From the NCBI GenBank assembly GCA_021299675.1, contig JAJTIF010000168.1, positions 1 to 11,303 of the forward strand: 11,303 bases of DNA. The letters run 5' to 3'. The position numbers and the translations under genes are program-made. How positions within the stretch are numbered: position 1 is the stretch's first letter; each line of letters begins with the position of its first letter. This document shows, in pieces, positions 1 to 6,128 of the stretch. The stretch comes from Pseudomonadota bacterium. Its GTDB lineage: Bacteria > Bdellovibrionota > Bacteriovoracia > Bacteriovoracales > Bacteriovoracaceae. Below the pieces are notes generated by a model. It worked only from the letters and a program-made list of their open reading frames with translations, searched no databases and was not told where the DNA came from.

Positions 1-541
1 CCTTCAAGGCCAATGCCGAGAGAGTGGCGATCTGCATGAGTCGTGAGGTTTTGAGTTCATGCATCCGCAAGCGGGCAGCAGTGCTCGAGGCAAGGCCAGA
101 GAGATCAATCCATTGGCCCAAGATCAAACCACCACCAGCTGTCGCCCAGAGGAAAGCGCGGCGGATGAAATCTTTTTGAGGGGAGTGGAGGCGTTCGAGC
201 TCTCGGTAAGACTGCGCTAGGAGAGCGTCGCCGATGAGCAAGGCTTTCCATTCACCGTACTTGGCGTGGGTAGAGGGTTTTCCACGACGGATGAGATCAT
301 TATCCATCGCCGGAAGATCGTCGTGGACCAACGAGTAGGCGTGATGGATTTCAATCGCACACCCAAGAGTCAGAATATCTCGCTCGTCTTTAAAGCCAAG
401 GTCCGTGCAGAGAGCTTCCAAGAGCCTGGGTCTGAAGAGTTTTCCCGGAGGTCTCAGAGCATAGTCGAAGATCTCACGCATGTGCGGCTGCGAGGAGAAG
501 TAGGGGATACGAGCTTTAAGGTGTTGGTCGAAGTCTAGCAT
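1..541 (-). CDS. ispA: Farnesyl diphosphate synthase-like polyprenyl synthetase, 5' part (runs off left edge)
   Basis: Partial gene: 180 N-terminal residues are visible, of roughly 300 expected. The family condenses isopentenyl diphosphate with allylic diphosphates in the cytoplasm to make C15/C20 precursors for undecaprenyl phosphate, quinones and similar lipids. Visible motifs are G33-K34-x-x-R37-P38 for diphosphate binding; the first Asp-rich motif D74-D75-L-P-A-M-D80-N-D, which binds magnesium and the allylic substrate; R85-R86-G-K-P; GDALL at 104-108; GQWID near 135; and a HELKTS segment near 165 resembling the conserved H-x-x-KT. Tyr69, five residues before D74, together with the two-residue insertion in the motif, favours bacterial farnesyl synthase over geranylgeranyl synthase. 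The ATG at 541-539 shares its A with the gspN stop (TGATG) and has no strong Shine-Dalgarno, so translation is probably coupled to gspN. The second Asp-rich motif lies outside the window, so product chain length is uncertain. Confidence 0.9.
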   Translation of the reverse strand, partial: MLDFDQHLKARIPYFSSQPHMREIFDYALRPPGKLFRPRLLEALCTDLGFKDERDILTLGCAIEIHHAYSLVHDDLPAMDNDLIRRGKPSTHAKYGEWKALLIGDALLAQSYRELERLHSPQKDFIRRAFLWATAGGGLILGQWIDLSGLASSTAARLRMHELKTSRLMQIATLSALALK

Positions 542-1461
542 CAGGGACCCGACGACGGCCGCATGTTACCGAGTGTTCCCGTCATATTGATTTGATAGAA
601 ATTATTCACCTGGGTGAACTGAGGTAGCATGAGATTGAGAATCGGAAAAGCTTCGATGAACTCTGGAGAAAAACTCGCTTCACCCTTGAGGCTGATGGGA
701 GAGAAGGCGATCGCATTCGCAGCTAGCGAGATGTGGCCCGTGAATTTTCCACGGATGCTGGAATTCACACCACCGATGATGAATTCTTTGAGCTGTACTT
801 TTTTGCCGTCTTCACTTTCAAGTTTCAGTGAGAAATTACCAATATCAATCTTAGGTAGTTTGAGGTCCCCCATCATCTGACCTGGCACATTGAGGTTTGT
901 GGACTCGAGGCTAAGCTTGAGTTCATCCATGCGTGGGCCTGCGAGGCTGACCAGAGCGTCGATCTTTGAGGCTCCCGTGAGCTTTGGTAACTGCGGTGAG
1001 ATTCTTGAAATCAGAGAGAGGCTGAGTTTGTCTTCTTCCACGCGGATGACTTGGCGTGAGATCCCCGCTGCGTAGTAGAGGTTCAGGGGCTGGGAGTAGA
1101 GTTCCGTAGAGACTTTAAAGGCAAGGCCCAGGGGAGAGAAACTCGGGCCTCGAAAGTAGAGATTCACGTAGGGCAGCTTGGTGCCGGCACCACCGCCAAA
1201 GCAGCTGGCCGGGAGACGCATTTCGGTCAGGACAATTTTGGGTAAAAAGAGTTCGATGCGCAAGCGCTCGAAGCTCATACGACATCCTGGGATCTGGGCC
1301 AATTGAGCTTTGACGATGCCTTCTACCTGTCGCTGAATCGGAAAGTGGATGAAAAAAGCGATCAGGAAACAAAAGCTCAAGCCGCCGATGACCATCAGTT
1401 TATTGATGCCTAAACTGTAATCAATGCTTTCGAGTTTTTGTAGGCTACTTTGGTTTTGCAT
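541..1461 (-). CDS. gspN: Type II secretion system protein GspN (Leptospira/deltaproteobacterial type)
   Basis: 306 residues. A short N-terminal cytoplasmic stretch is followed by one hydrophobic segment (about residues 22-42) and a periplasmic body rich in alternating beta-type sequence. The body reads like the AsmA-like GspN family seen next to gspM in Leptospira and deltaproteobacteria: an N-terminal anchor, repeated amphipathic strands, and a C-terminal 'GTLGNMRP' end. The family is an accessory inner-membrane component of T2SS with no well-defined biochemical role; a part in platform assembly or envelope spanning is inference. Two cysteines (in IPGCR and ASCFGG) lie in the periplasmic part and could pair. 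The start ATG (1461-1459) shares a base with the gspM stop (TAATG). The nearest purine-rich sequence (AGGA, 1474-1477) is 12 bp away, so coupling is likely. Assignment rests on position and overall character more than on catalytic motifs, since the family has none. Confidence 0.78.
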   Translation of the reverse strand: MQNQSSLQKLESIDYSLGINKLMVIGGLSFCFLIAFFIHFPIQRQVEGIVKAQLAQIPGCRMSFERLRIELFLPKIVLTEMRLPASCFGGGAGTKLPYVNLYFRGPSFSPLGLAFKVSTELYSQPLNLYYAAGISRQVIRVEEDKLSLSLISRISPQLPKLTGASKIDALVSLAGPRMDELKLSLESTNLNVPGQMMGDLKLPKIDIGNFSLKLESEDGKKVQLKEFIIGGVNSSIRGKFTGHISLAANAIAFSPISLKGEASFSPEFIEAFPILNLMLPQFTQVNNFYQINMTGTLGNMRPSSGP

Positions 1462-2099
1462 TAGTAGTCATCTTCCTGAGGCAGCACTTGTCCAAAATGA
1501 ATGCCGTGGAAAATTCCTTCCAGCATATTGGATTGCGTGCTGCGAGTGATTTCAACCGAGCTGATTTTAAATTTTTCAGTCTGAATCATGAAGGTGAAAA
1601 GTGACATGAGCTGCTCTGTGGATAAGCCTTCAAACTTCACATCTGACTCTGCACGAATCAAACTGTCCGAAACATTCTCCATATTAAAATTCGAAATGCG
1701 GATCTTCGAGAGATCAATGGAGGAGCGGGAGAGCGCCGTTGAGAGGCGCGACTGCATTTCAGATTCACTGGAAATCGGCGAGGACGCTGCTAGCCCCATG
1801 GAGAGGCCGCCCGCTTCGGAGTTCTGGGTGATGATCTCTTGCATGGTATCGACGAGCTCAATACGATTTTCGAGGTCGGAATGGAGCGCGCTATTTTGGA
1901 GCCAGAAGACCATGACGATGATGAGCGGGACGAGGGCCGTCATTGAGAGTAGGACCCACTTGGCGATGCGCTGCTGATCTTCTTCCAGGTTGGCGTAGAA
2001 ATCCACGCTCTTGGAGTAGCCCGGCTGCTGCTTGAGTTCGTCGAGTTTTTGAAAGAGGAAAGTATCAAAGCGCTTGAGGATATGGGTTGATTCGCTCAT
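1461..2099 (-). CDS. gspM: Type II secretion system inner-membrane protein GspM
   Basis: 212 residues, bitopic. It has a charged N-terminal cytoplasmic part of about 46 residues, one transmembrane helix (about 48-67, ending in VMVFWLQ), then a periplasmic region with a probable coiled-coil stretch (SALHSDLENRIELVDTMQEI) and a C-terminal alpha/beta domain with several short strands. This is the GspM/EpsM layout, where the periplasmic ferredoxin-like domain pairs with GspL and links the ATPase platform to the pseudopilus. The N-terminal tail is longer than the 15-25 residues usual in enterobacterial GspM. The start directly abuts the gspL TAA stop (TAA-ATG, no gap), with Shine-Dalgarno AGGAG at 2108-2112 inside the end of gspL. 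Sequence conservation in this family is low, so identification leans on topology and on its place between gspL and gspN. Confidence 0.82.
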   Translation of the reverse strand: MSESTHILKRFDTFLFQKLDELKQQPGYSKSVDFYANLEEDQQRIAKWVLLSMTALVPLIIVMVFWLQNSALHSDLENRIELVDTMQEIITQNSEAGGLSMGLAASSPISSESEMQSRLSTALSRSSIDLSKIRISNFNMENVSDSLIRAESDVKFEGLSTEQLMSLFTFMIQTEKFKISSVEITRSTQSNMLEGIFHGIHFGQVLPQEDDY

Positions 2100-3686
2100 T
2101 TACTCCACTCCTGAAAAGCTCAAAGACTTCTTGTTCGCATCGATCTTGACTTGAATGTCTTTGAAGTTGGTTGACTGCAGGCGGGACTCTAGATTCTTGA
2201 GGTCATCCACCCGATCTGAGGTGAAGGCTGCCAGAACGTCGCCGGTGTCACTGACGGAGAAGTTGGTCATGATGACGTTAATACCATTCGTGAGAGCGGA
2301 GATCGTCACCAGCGGAGAGAGCGCCTTGATCTCGGAGGCAGACTGGAGCGTTGAGATCTGCTGGGAGATGGCTTTCTTCTTCTTGTGTAAGATGGCGGCG
2401 ACGGTCTCGGGTTGTGAGGTGATGAGACGCTTTTCCCGGGCCGTGAGACCGAGGATCGGGTTTTTCGAAACGCTTGCTACTTTCGCGTTCACGGCCTTGA
2501 TGTCGAGCTCGAGGAACACACGGTGGACGATGAGACTCAGGATCAGCACGAGGCTGACGGCGCTTGCTCGGGCCGCAAGAAAGCTGAGTGTGTGCAGAGG
2601 GAACTCGGCTCTTCCGCCCATGGCGTAGCGGCCAGTGAGAAGATTTAAAAGGCGGCTTTTCCCTCTCATGGAAAGTGCCATCATATTAGTCAGTGTGAAA
2701 CGCGCACGGCTCTTGGGATTTAAGTCAACCTTTTGGGTATCCGTGTTCTCAAAGCTTTCGAGATGCGAACACTTCACCTTGAAGTGCTCCGTCAAAAAGT
2801 TAGAGATGTTTTTGACGTTAGAGGTGCCGCCGCAGAGGTACACCTGGGAGAGTTTCACGCCGTAACTCACGCGAAAGCCCAGCTCCCAGCGATGGAAATC
2901 ATTGATCAAAGGTTTAAACACCTGTTCCATGATGTTAGCGAACTCGCGCTGATTTTCGTCGACATCATTTTTTTGTGACTCGGTCAGGACGAAAGCATTT
3001 TGATGTTTATAGATCATGGACTCCACGGGATTAATCCCGTAGGTCTGAGCGATCATCTCATCGATGTGTTTGCCGCCCACGTAACTGACGTGAGTGGTGA
3101 TGAGTTTGGAATTATAAAAGAGGTAGGCTTTGGTGGTCTTGTGACCAATATCGAGGACGCAGTAGGGACCGGCCACCGGGTTCTGAGCATAGAACGAATC
3201 GAGGATGGCGGGTTCTGTCGTAAGCACACTCGGCTGATAGAGCCAGCTGGTGGTGAGTTGATAGAATTTGGCGAAATCGTTTTCGCGGGTCAGTCCGACA
3301 AGGGCCAAAGACTGGGTCTTGTGCATCTCAAGCGAATAAGCGAAGTGCGAGTCTTGCAGTGAGAAGGGAATGTCCTCTTCCAGCTGGAAGGGGATCATGA
3401 GTTCCGCTTTCTTTTTATTTTTTACCGGTAGAGTCAGAAAGCGAGTGGTCACCATCTCCGGTGGCACGTGCATGATGATGCGAGAGTCAGGACGAGCGAC
3501 GTCTTCGATGATCTTGGCCACTAGTTGTTGGGTGGCGATCTCATAGGTGTCCCAGGAAGGATTTTCTTCCATCGCTTCGTGGAGAGTGTACTCACGCATC
3601 TGCGTGTGAATGACTCTTTTTTTATCAATCAGAGTTGATAGGTATTTAACAGAATAAGAGCCGGCATCAATGGCAAGTACGTGCAT
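2100..3686 (-). CDS. gspL: Type II secretion system protein GspL with PilM-like actin-fold domain
   Basis: 528 residues. The N-terminal cytoplasmic domain (about 1-340) has an actin/PilM (ASKHA) fold signature: phosphate-1-like LAID7-A-G-S10, phosphate-2-like VLD179-I-G-H-K-T, and an adenosine-type LCGGTSN at 284-290. A single transmembrane helix (about 366-390) is followed by a coiled-coil-like stretch and a C-terminal periplasmic ferredoxin-like domain (about 455-528), the GspL/GspM interaction module. GspL recruits the ATPase GspE through the cytoplasmic domain and pairs with GspM in the periplasm. It is longer than the roughly 400 residues typical of enterobacterial GspL, and the N-domain resembles type IV pilus PilM. 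The ATG at 3686-3684 lacks a clear Shine-Dalgarno and follows the only real intergenic gap in the operon (55 bp after gspK). The PilM domain alone might earn a 'PilM' label, but the fused membrane and periplasmic parts make GspL the better name. Confidence 0.88.
   Translation of the reverse strand: MHVLAIDAGSYSVKYLSTLIDKKRVIHTQMREYTLHEAMEENPSWDTYEIATQQLVAKIIEDVARPDSRIIMHVPPEMVTTRFLTLPVKNKKKAELMIPFQLEEDIPFSLQDSHFAYSLEMHKTQSLALVGLTRENDFAKFYQLTTSWLYQPSVLTTEPAILDSFYAQNPVAGPYCVLDIGHKTTKAYLFYNSKLITTHVSYVGGKHIDEMIAQTYGINPVESMIYKHQNAFVLTESQKNDVDENQREFANIMEQVFKPLINDFHRWELGFRVSYGVKLSQVYLCGGTSNVKNISNFLTEHFKVKCSHLESFENTDTQKVDLNPKSRARFTLTNMMALSMRGKSRLLNLLTGRYAMGGRAEFPLHTLSFLAARASAVSLVLILSLIVHRVFLELDIKAVNAKVASVSKNPILGLTAREKRLITSQPETVAAILHKKKKAISQQISTLQSASEIKALSPLVTISALTNGINVIMTNFSVSDTGDVLAAFTSDRVDDLKNLESRLQSTNFKDIQVKIDANKKSLSFSGVE
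2108..2112 (-). promoter_or_regulatory. Ribosome binding site of gspM
   Basis: AGGAG on the minus strand, 8 bp before the gspM ATG, embedded in the last codons of gspL. A second GGAG at 2103-2106 sits only 3 bp from the start. It supports the abutting TAA-ATG junction as the true gspM start. Confidence 0.65.
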
Positions 3687-3692
3687 GAAATT

Positions 3693-3721
3693 ATTGTAGC
3701 AAGTCGACTGTACGTGTTGAA
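3693..3721 (-). promoter_or_regulatory. Weak promoter-like sequence before gspL (candidate only)
   Basis: On the minus strand, TACAAT (3693-3698) matches 5 of 6 bases of a sigma-70 -10 box. A poor -35-like TTCAAC (3716-3721, 3 of 6) lies 17 bp upstream. The pair fills the 55-bp gap between gspK and gspL. The gspL ATG begins only 6 bp after the -10-like box, so a transcript from it would be leaderless or nearly so. This could easily be chance in an AT-richer gap. Confidence 0.18.
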
Positions 3722-3741
3722 GCTAATTCTGAAGCCGCAGA

Positions 3742-5205
3742 CTAGTTTATTTCGATCTCAATGATGCGTGGATCGAGAAGTTGAGTGGTTTGCTTTCCAC
3801 CTTGTGCTCCACCTGCGCCCCCTCCTTGTGCCCCTGCTTGCTCGCCGCCTTGTGCTCCACCAGCACTGCCACCTTGGGCGCCCGCCTGCGCGCCTGCTTG
3901 CGCTCCAGCCTGAGCGCCAGCTTGGGTTCCCGCTTGAGCGCCGGCCACTGTTTGTGTCTGCTGATTGGGAAAGGAGACAGTGGCCACGATGGTAGCCGAG
4001 GAGCGGTTGACGGTTCCTTCGGAGAGAATGCGAAAGAGAGTCGGGGCAGCCCCAAACTGAATTCCTTGAGCGGCGTATTTGCCAAAGAGTTCATCGAAGT
4101 TGGTGTCATTCATGATGTTGGCCACACTCACGAAGTAGTTTTTGAAGTCGGCCAGTGTGTTGAAGAAGCGGGGCTGTTCGGGGTTATCGCGGTACTCAAA
4201 AAATTCTTTAATCTCATTCTCATTGATGCTCGGGATGAGAATCCGCAACATGTTCGCCGTGATTTTATTGAGGTCAATCATGACGGAGGGGAAGACGTCG
4301 AATTCACCTTTGATGATGTCCACCAGAGGATCTTCCCAGCCGGGCACAAGGTAGATCTCACTGAAGGTGGTCATCGGTCCGAACTTCGCCGTGATCTTGG
4401 CCTCATTGAAGAGCTGCTCAGAAGTGTCCATCAGCATGTCGATTTGTGTGACATTTTGTCGGCGTGGGTTGCGATCACTCATGTAGTACTTGAGATTGGC
4501 CACGAGTTGAAGTGGGTCGACGGAGCCGTATTTCTCACGGAAGCTTTCGTCTTCTTCGCCTTTCTCACGCAGACGTAGCTGCAGAAAGCGGGCGAGCTGT
4601 TGTTCCATAGAAAAGTTGGGATCTTTCTCAGCGCCACCAGCCCCGGCCCCACCTTGAGCACCGGCCTCTGAGCCACCGTCACTGCCGCCATCCGCTCCAC
4701 CGTCTTCGCCCCCCTGGGCCCCACCGAGTGCGCCACCCTGAGCGGGAACGGCTGTTAGCGAGGAGACGCGCATCATGTTGAGGTTGAGTTTGTTGGAGAC
4801 GTTTTGGATTGAGATCTTGAGGTCTCCCTCAAGGATCGCTTCTTTTTGAAACTCATCGATCGCCGCTTTGACTTGGGCTCCTGCATTTGGCGGAAGAGGA
4901 ATGGGGTACATGAAAGGAGCTTCCCAGAGCTGATTGATGAGCTGCAAAGGAACCGTGTCCTTGGCGTTCTGGTTGCTCTCCCAAGTGTTGTAGGCTTCCT
5001 TGAAAAGTTTCAGACGGATCATCGCCAGCTCTACTCCAGACTCAGCGACGAGGCGGGCTTGAGTTTTATCCAGCATATTGGTGGTCTTGATGCGCGAGAG
5101 CTTGGATTCGAAAGTGAATTCTCCCCAGAGTGCCATCAGCACAATCAGTGCTGTCATGACCATGATCAGGGCGACCCCAGATTCGTCTTGATGAATCTTC
5201 TTCAT
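3742..5205 (-). CDS. gspK: Minor pseudopilin GspK with Gly/Ala/Gln-rich repeat insertions
   Basis: 487 residues, against about 320-330 in well-studied homologues. GspK sits at the very tip of the pseudopilus in a trimer with GspI and GspJ. The prepilin leader ends at G10 (MKKIHQDESG, then VALIMVMTALIVL). Position +5 of the mature protein is Met, not Glu, which is the known hallmark of GspK among pseudopilins. The family body is visible: SKLSR...ARLVAESGVELA, the NKLNLN motif (138-143), a helical domain (about 195-380) and final beta strands. Two low-complexity insertions explain part of the extra length: Gly-rich residues 155-192 and an A-G-A-Q repeat at 421-470 between strands ATIVATVSF and IIEIEIN. 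The ATG overlaps the gspJ stop (ATGA) and has a good Shine-Dalgarno. The stop is followed by 55 bp before gspL. Confidence 0.93.
   Translation of the reverse strand: MKKIHQDESGVALIMVMTALIVLMALWGEFTFESKLSRIKTTNMLDKTQARLVAESGVELAMIRLKLFKEAYNTWESNQNAKDTVPLQLINQLWEAPFMYPIPLPPNAGAQVKAAIDEFQKEAILEGDLKISIQNVSNKLNLNMMRVSSLTAVPAQGGALGGAQGGEDGGADGGSDGGSEAGAQGGAGAGGAEKDPNFSMEQQLARFLQLRLREKGEEDESFREKYGSVDPLQLVANLKYYMSDRNPRRQNVTQIDMLMDTSEQLFNEAKITAKFGPMTTFSEIYLVPGWEDPLVDIIKGEFDVFPSVMIDLNKITANMLRILIPSINENEIKEFFEYRDNPEQPRFFNTLADFKNYFVSVANIMNDTNFDELFGKYAAQGIQFGAAPTLFRILSEGTVNRSSATIVATVSFPNQQTQTVAGAQAGTQAGAQAGAQAGAQAGAQGGSAGGAQGGEQAGAQGGGAGGAQGGKQTTQLLDPRIIEIEIN
3796..3945 (-). repeat. Protein-level QAGA/GGAQ repeat in GspK C-terminal region
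   Basis: Encodes GspK residues 421-470. It starts AGA-QAGT, runs through four QAGA tetrapeptides in a row (428-443), then becomes a less regular QGG/GGAQGG/EQAGAQ series. The period is 12 bp. Units differ in DNA because synonymous codons vary (for example CAAGCTGGCGCT, CAGGCTGGAGCG, CAAGCAGGCGCG, CAGGCGGGCGCC). Confidence 0.9.
4630..4743 (-). repeat. Gly-rich low-complexity segment inside GspK
   Basis: Encodes GspK residues 155-192, made almost only of Gly, Ala, Gln, Asp, Glu and Ser (GGAQGGEDGGADGGSDGG and neighbours). It follows the NKLNLN motif and precedes the helical domain, so it probably forms a flexible acidic linker at a domain junction. It is less regular than the C-terminal repeat. 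Confidence 0.85.
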
Positions 5206-6128
5206 GGATCTTCTCCCGGATCAAAGCCCCCGGGCTGTCCCCCTTGAGCGCCAGCTTGCGCGCCTGCCTGTGCCCCAGCTTGCGCTCCTGCCTGGGCTCC
5301 GGCCTGAGCTCCCGCTTGCACTCCTGCTTGTGGGTCTTGAATCATGATCTGAGGCCAGGTCGGACGAAAGAAGCGGGTGGTCTCGCGCTCAAGTCCCTTG
5401 GAGTCTTTCCATTTCACGTAGAGCTTAATGCCACGGATGATGGATTCGCCGTCTTGCACAGATTTCATGTTGGTCTCCCACTTCTTGCTGGAGGGATTCC
5501 AAAACTGAAAGTCGAGCTCTTCCACATTCTCGAGCAACACCGTTGAGCGGGCACTATCGAGGGGCAGCTCTTCTTTGGCCCATGGGTCATCAGCGAAGAC
5601 CTGTCGCATGAGTGCTTTCGTGACGAGCTCTTGACCTGAAGCTTCGTCCATCACTTTGAAATCTGAGATAAAGTAGCGCACCCATGAGAAGTTTGACTGC
5701 TTTTGATTTTCTAGGCGGCGGCGATTTGACGTTGTTAAAAAGACGAGGTCGCCTTTCTCGCGATTTTGAAAAATCGGAATGGGCACGCCCTCTTTGCTCG
5801 GGGCCCGCAGGCGAGGGTGGGAGTCGTAGAGAAATCTGACTTCTTCGATGCCCGGGTTCACGTTTGGATCCAAGCTTCCGGTGAAGCGCTGGCTAAAATA
5901 CAAGGGAGACCACAGCTGGGAGAAGTCCCAGTGCATGCGACCGAGGGCCGTTTCGATTTGCAGGTTATCGCGGTCCTGAACCACAATGCGATCCTTGGTG
6001 TTTTGCGAGTTATCGACGATCGCCACCACACCCAGCATGACAAATGCCAGGAGCACAATCGAGATCATGATCTCAAGCAGCGTTAGGCCTGCCTCAGAAC
6101 GAGAGATTGAGTTGGATGGGTTCATCAT
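5202..6128 (-). CDS. gspJ: Minor pseudopilin GspJ with C-terminal QAGA-repeat tail
   Basis: 308 residues; homologues are usually near 200. The leader ends at G14 (MMNPSNSISRSEAG), followed by mature LTLLEIMISIVLLAFVMLG with Glu at +5, matching prepilin peptidase processing although Leu replaces the usual Phe at +1. Body features typical of GspJ are an early R-x-H-W-D-x-S (64-70), DLVFLTTSNRR, strand-rich segments with ENVEELDFQFWN (200-211) and WKDSKGLERE near 240-249. The protein then carries a tail, residues 267-301, of QAGV plus six QAGA tetrapeptides and a QGGQPGG end. GspJ binds GspI and GspK in the tip complex. The start lies 35 bp inside gspI, with two ATGs in tandem at 6128 and 6125 and no good Shine-Dalgarno, so it depends on coupling. 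The stop overlaps the gspK start (ATGA). Confidence 0.92.
   Translation of the reverse strand: MMNPSNSISRSEAGLTLLEIMISIVLLAFVMLGVVAIVDNSQNTKDRIVVQDRDNLQIETALGRMHWDFSQLWSPLYFSQRFTGSLDPNVNPGIEEVRFLYDSHPRLRAPSKEGVPIPIFQNREKGDLVFLTTSNRRRLENQKQSNFSWVRYFISDFKVMDEASGQELVTKALMRQVFADDPWAKEELPLDSARSTVLLENVEELDFQFWNPSSKKWETNMKSVQDGESIIRGIKLYVKWKDSKGLERETTRFFRPTWPQIMIQDPQAGVQAGAQAGAQAGAQAGAQAGAQAGAQGGQPGGFDPGEDP
5210..5217 (-). promoter_or_regulatory. Ribosome binding site of gspK
   Basis: GGGAGAAG on the minus strand; the GGGAG core (5213-5217) is 7 bp before the gspK ATG. It lies inside the last codons of gspJ and supports the ATGA-overlap start. Confidence 0.65.
5226..5330 (-). repeat. Protein-level QAGA repeat in GspJ C-terminal tail
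   Basis: Encodes GspJ residues 267-301: QAGV, six consecutive QAGA units, then QGGQPGG. The period is 12 bp. The six QAGA units are all different at DNA level (CAAGCGGGAGCT, CAGGCCGGAGCC, CAGGCAGGAGCG, CAAGCTGGGGCA, CAGGCAGGCGCG, CAAGCTGGCGCT), so the similarity is in the protein. Confidence 0.92.

Noticed and set aside
266..538. A 90-codon plus-strand frame near the left edge.
   Set aside because: It lies opposite ispA, whose Asp-rich and GKxxRP motifs identify the minus strand as coding.
2155..3362. Several plus-strand open frames opposite gspL.
   Set aside because: Shadows of the GspL reading frame; no family features and no sensible ribosome sites, while GspL motifs are clear on the other strand.
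3687..3741. Rho-independent terminator between gspK and gspL.
   Set aside because: No GC-rich hairpin followed by a T-run is present on the minus strand; only a short palindrome and a direct GAAGC repeat.
3781..4578. A long open frame on the plus strand (about 265 codons) antisense to gspK.
   Set aside because: It mirrors the Gly/Ala/Gln-rich repeat, giving a Cys/Leu/Ser-rich product with no recognisable domain. The minus strand encodes a clear GspK.
3796..5330. CRISPR or a DNA tandem-repeat array.
   Set aside because: Repeats are 12 bp, in frame, differ at synonymous positions and sit within coding sequence; there are no spacers.
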